A stretch of DNA of 64,000 nucleotides from contig NZ_BMDV01000001.1 in NCBI RefSeq assembly GCF_014636095.1, positions 248,001 through 312,000 on the forward strand. The letters are read 5' to 3'. The notes below the pieces were generated by a model, which saw only the letters and a program-made list of their open reading frames with translations, had not been told where the DNA came from and made no database searches. This document shows, piece after piece, positions 61,901 to 64,000 of this stretch (position 1 is its first letter; each line of letters starts with the position of its first letter). This DNA is from Acinetobacter modestus. Its GTDB lineage: Bacteria; Pseudomonadota; Gammaproteobacteria; Pseudomonadales; Moraxellaceae. The position numbers and the translations under genes were made by a program.

Positions 61901-64000
61901 GTCTCGAGTATTGCCCATCATATCCACTTGACGTACTTCGATGGTGTTGTGACCTGTACTTAAATCAACACCAATAAAGTCTAAACCTGAAACCTGCATG
62001 TTCGGCAATACAGCACGTTTACCAATGCGCTTTTCAGGAACACGAGTTCCATTTACCCAAAGCTCAAGCAGAGTACCTGCTGCACCTTTAACCTGAATAG
62101 AGGTCTGAGGATAAGGCAATACTTGCCCATCTTTAAGATTTAAAATTTCTAGTTGATTATTCACAGCCGTTTCTAAAGCTGCTTCAAGATTAATCATTTT
62201 CGCAGGATTAACAGTATCTACAGACTCTTCATTTGGCAGAGCAAGAGTTGAAGAACTCGGTAAAGCGACAGATGGTTGAACACCAGACTTTTCTGGCTCA
62301 AATTGTATTTGCTTGATTTCTTTAATTTGTTCTTTTGAAAAATCAAGATTACAATTCGCCTGAACTCCAACTGCTGAAATACAGCCACTAGATGGCTGTC
62401 CACGAACATCCGTAACTTTAGAAAAAATTGGATCAATCGTTAAATCAGAACGTAATATTTGCTCTAAATTTGTATTATCTTGTTCAATACGTTTTTTACG
62501 CTCTAGCACCCGTTCAATTAAAGATTCTGAACATTGACCAACACCTTCAGCTATCGCAAAATCGGCACGATGCAATTCACCACGTTTTAAATCGACAAAA
62601 CGGCTATTTGGATCACCTGCTTGGCGATTATTTATTAATACTAATTCAGAACCAATTGGTAAACTTGTACGATCGACTTTTAAAACATGCGTTTTTGCAC
62701 TAATTCCATAGAAATCATACTTACCTTCGCTATCAGTAATAACATAACTACCATCTTCAAGATAAATACGAACACCAGGAACACCTATCTCACCAGCATC
62801 TTGGACACCATTCCGATTACAGTCAGTAAATATTTTACCAACAATAAAACCGTCAGAAATCATCATACCAGGTGTGACTTCTACTTTCGCTGATGCTTCA
62901 TTAGACTCAATACCTTTCGCATCTTTGGCACGAACACGGTTTACACCATCACCATTGAGTGCATTTGGTCCAATATAAACGCGATACTGTACTTTAACTT
63001 CTTTATTTGGAGTGAGTGTACCTAGTCCAAGTGTTAAATAAGGTCCCTTACCACCTAATGGATCTTTTACCTTTTTACCATCAACACGCATTGAGCCTTG
63101 AACATAAATAAAGCCTCGAGGAAGTGTATCTGTAATTGAAACATTCGTTGAATCTGCCGTTCCACGATTTGCAACATTAACTGTATATTCTTCGAATTCA
63201 CCAATTTCAGCAGTTTTATTTGAAGCAACTTTTTTTACAAATAAAGATGAATTCGTATTATCCACTTCAGGGTCAATTGGAATATCAATATTGAGTGCAG
63301 GGTCACCATTATTTAATGTGAACTGTCCTGCATAAGACCACTTTAAATCAACCGCTTTATCTGCTGGGAAACTTGAATATACCTTGCGATCACTAATAAA
63401 AGTATAATGTTTGTCACCCGGAATAGTCTTTGTGTCAACAATAAAACTATATGTACCTGCTTTCACCAGTGGGTAGATAAATTCACCAGCACTATTAGTA
63501 ACTTGTTTTGCAGGAATAGAAATCTTATCACCAGTTTGAGGATCAATTTCAAATGCTACATTATCAGCAATTGGTTGACCATTTTGATCCAATAAAGTAA
63601 CTGTAGCACCGGCTACAGGTAAACCAGTTTTAGCATCAAATACTGTACCATACGGATCCATTAACACACTTGTATTAATGTCGGTAATCGTTCCAGTCGA
63701 TTGGCCTTGCGCATCCAAACAATCTGTTAGACTGATATCAACTTTATCACGTTTAAGCGTTTGCAAAACTGCATCATATGGAATGCCTTTATCTGAAAGA
63801 GTTGTTGGTAATGTATAGCGAAATACACCTGTATTTGGTCCCGTTTCAATACCAATGACTTCTTCTAAATCACCTGTTTTTGCTGATTTAATTCGAATTT
63901 TTACACGATCTGCACTATAACGATCAGCATTACAACTTGCATTCTTAGCTTCTATATTCAGTGGTTTATTTACACTACCAGTTGCCAAAATACTCTTAAA
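58997..64000 (-). CDS. Very large DUF11/SdrD_B protein with C-terminal beta-barrel-like region (5' end outside window)
   Basis: The frame is open to the window edge, so the gene starts further right; more than 1660 residues are visible (a TTG at 63988 is not a credible start). Two carboxypeptidase-regulatory-like or SdrD_B modules (GKIFTDCNRNGVQDAGE at about 390; another near 125) and a DUF11 domain (about 245-340) come first. A long region with ordered Gly/Tyr/Asp-rich amphipathic strands (about 900-1650) follows and ends FRFKFDENLFAGNNAGINSSREP-like, resembling an outer-membrane barrel. Its pairing with an OmpA-family protein suggests a surface or adhesin-like complex; function unknown. Confidence 0.85.
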   Translation of the reverse strand, partial: FKSILATGSVNKPLNIEAKNASCNADRYSADRVKIRIKSAKTGDLEEVIGIETGPNTGVFRYTLPTTLSDKGIPYDAVLQTLKRDKVDISLTDCLDAQGQSTGTITDINTSVLMDPYGTVFDAKTGLPVAGATVTLLDQNGQPIADNVAFEIDPQTGDKISIPAKQVTNSAGEFIYPLVKAGTYSFIVDTKTIPGDKHYTFISDRKVYSSFPADKAVDLKWSYAGQFTLNNGDPALNIDIPIDPEVDNTNSSLFVKKVASNKTAEIGEFEEYTVNVANRGTADSTNVSITDTLPRGFIYVQGSMRVDGKKVKDPLGGKGPYLTLGLGTLTPNKEVKVQYRVYIGPNALNGDGVNRVRAKDAKGIESNEASAKVEVTPGMMISDGFIVGKIFTDCNRNGVQDAGEIGVPGVRIYLEDGSYVITDSEGKYDFYGISAKTHVLKVDRTSLPIGSELVLINNRQAGDPNSRFVDLKRGELHRADFAIAEGVGQCSESLIERVLERKKRIEQDNTNLEQILRSDLTIDPIFSKVTDVRGQPSSGCISAVGVQANCNLDFSKEQIKEIKQIQFEPEKSGVQPSVALPSSSTLALPNEESVDTVNPAKMINLEAALETAVNNQLEILNLKDGQVLPYPQTSIQVKGAAGTLLELWVNGTRVPEKRIGKRAVLPNMQVSGLDFIGVDLSTGHNTIEVRQVDMMGNTRDIKRINVIAPDQLDKLQLEPSKTIPQANGRDRFNVNLKIVDRHGTLVSNRTPITLDSSIGKIDLIDLDPKQPGIQVFVEGGTLLVPIQAPIEAGEGTLSVESGIFHSSTPIRFLPDLRPIIAVGMVEGSFNFKKFDPKELSGINSNDGFEEELNEISASKDGKRNITGRAALFLKGKVKGEYLLTLAYDSDKDKNQRLFRDIRPDEYYPVYGDSAAKGFDAQSTSKLYVRVDKGRSYAMYGDYVTRTENDEGLSLGQYNRSLTGVRSTVEADKYKVTAFAAQTNTQQVVNEQRAMGISGPYSLGSSVNAQDVRENSEKVEVITRDRNNSGLIIARTSLTRFTDYEIDTFSNSIYLKDPVPSVDADLNPVYLRITVESDQGGEEYTVGGVSGSVKVTDKAKVGGSYVKSNNPLTQDQLASVNTVVKFANDKGKFIAEFARSENINDDLNSSTSDNVKPDATGKLSGDAARVELNYSYKDLEMKVYHNQADREFYNTAAPITAGRKESGIKGRVQLNKIGLAKLEAIRTEDQLSGVNQGVSASIERAINRILAVELGLKYYDESSNPATLNTTQVAPYHGVTVRSKLISQLPWQGSNVFAEYEQDISEADRRIFALGANYQINSKLRAYARHELVSSINGLYDLNSNQRRNVTVFGLDSKYNNNGTAFSEYRVRDGISAREAEAAIGLRNRWELEKGFYANTSFEQTKSLSNANNSNSDSTAASLGIEYLKNPNWKAVARIEARWTDQSDTILNNLGAAYKYSDDVTLLAKNVVSLTDSKSNSGGDRLVDRFQLGLAYRDTEHNRFDALAKVEYRYDDNKTDLNNPYLKHVYIFSNHLNYHPTRDLTLSGQYAVKNVQATFSGLESTGMTHMFSARAMYDINERWDAGVHTGVLWSDMSSGRRVLVGGEVGYLVAANLWLSGGYNFSGYKDDDLVDSDTTIQGAYVRFRFKFDENLFAGNNAGINSSREP

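Noticed and set aside
1..64000. CRISPR array, insertion sequence or prophage
   Set aside because: No regularly spaced repeats, transposase, integrase or phage structural genes were seen in either strand.

Overview
The window reads as a chromosomal segment of an Acinetobacter-like gammaproteobacterium (Moraxellaceae). The DNA is AT-rich, genes are densely packed on both strands, and the neighbourhoods are typical of that genus: an alkane hydroxylase beside a divergent AraC-type regulator as in Acinetobacter alkM/alkR, vfr/crp divergent from an OsmC-family gene, pyrB followed by an inactive dihydroorotase homologue, rodA-mltB-rlpA, and a soluble transhydrogenase next to lipA. I see no rRNA, CRISPR array, transposase or phage gene. 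The genus call is inference from gene content; I do not name a species.

Layout. 1-4.4 kb: end of an unknown gene, tRNA-Arg(CCG), then a yadG-yadH-queF-unknown operon. 4.5-7.6 kb: cell-wall genes rodA, mltB and rlpA. 7.8-13.6 kb: an Mpo1-like protein, a DUF3465 protein, sthA, lipA and a two-domain DUF4394 lipoprotein. 13.6-19.9 kb (minus strand): a KAS III-type synthase, hrpA and a sterol-desaturase-family enzyme. 20.3-26.9 kb: ahpC and ahpF, separated by a KTSC protein, alkM/alkR, an O-methyltransferase and a DUF1653 protein, then a small lipoprotein. 27-30.3 kb: a glutathione transferase and a secreted ExeM/NucH-type nuclease. 30.5-38.8 kb: trmB, a split zinc-ribbon protein, a DUF2520 protein, pyrC'/pyrB and rlmKL. 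38.9-44.9 kb: clpB with a sigma32-type promoter, an M23 peptidase, OsmC, Vfr and an M48 lipoprotein. 45-49.1 kb: pxpA, a fused pxpBC and a biotin carboxylase-BCCP gene. 49.2-51.9 kb: an AraC regulator, a PEBP protein and a methyltransferase. 52-57.8 kb: a TetR gene divergent from two tandem PF10118 diiron-type proteins, an SDR and a Baeyer-Villiger-type monooxygenase. 57.8-64 kb: an OmpA-family protein and a very large DUF11/SdrD_B/beta-barrel-like surface protein that runs off the right edge.

How the genes work together. Hydrophobic-substrate oxidation recurs: alkane hydroxylase, sterol-desaturase-family enzyme, Mpo1-like protein, BVMO plus SDR plus two diiron-type proteins. Peroxide defence (AhpC/AhpF) flanks the alkane locus. 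The pxp cluster is set up for 5-oxoproline use. Its two large proteins together contain every domain of a urea-carboxylase-type biotin enzyme, which makes it the most intriguing biochemical arrangement here. The best regulatory observations are an exact 20-bp tandem repeat with 21-bp period between alkM and alkR, and a 19-bp box present at both ends of the TetR/diiron intergenic region.
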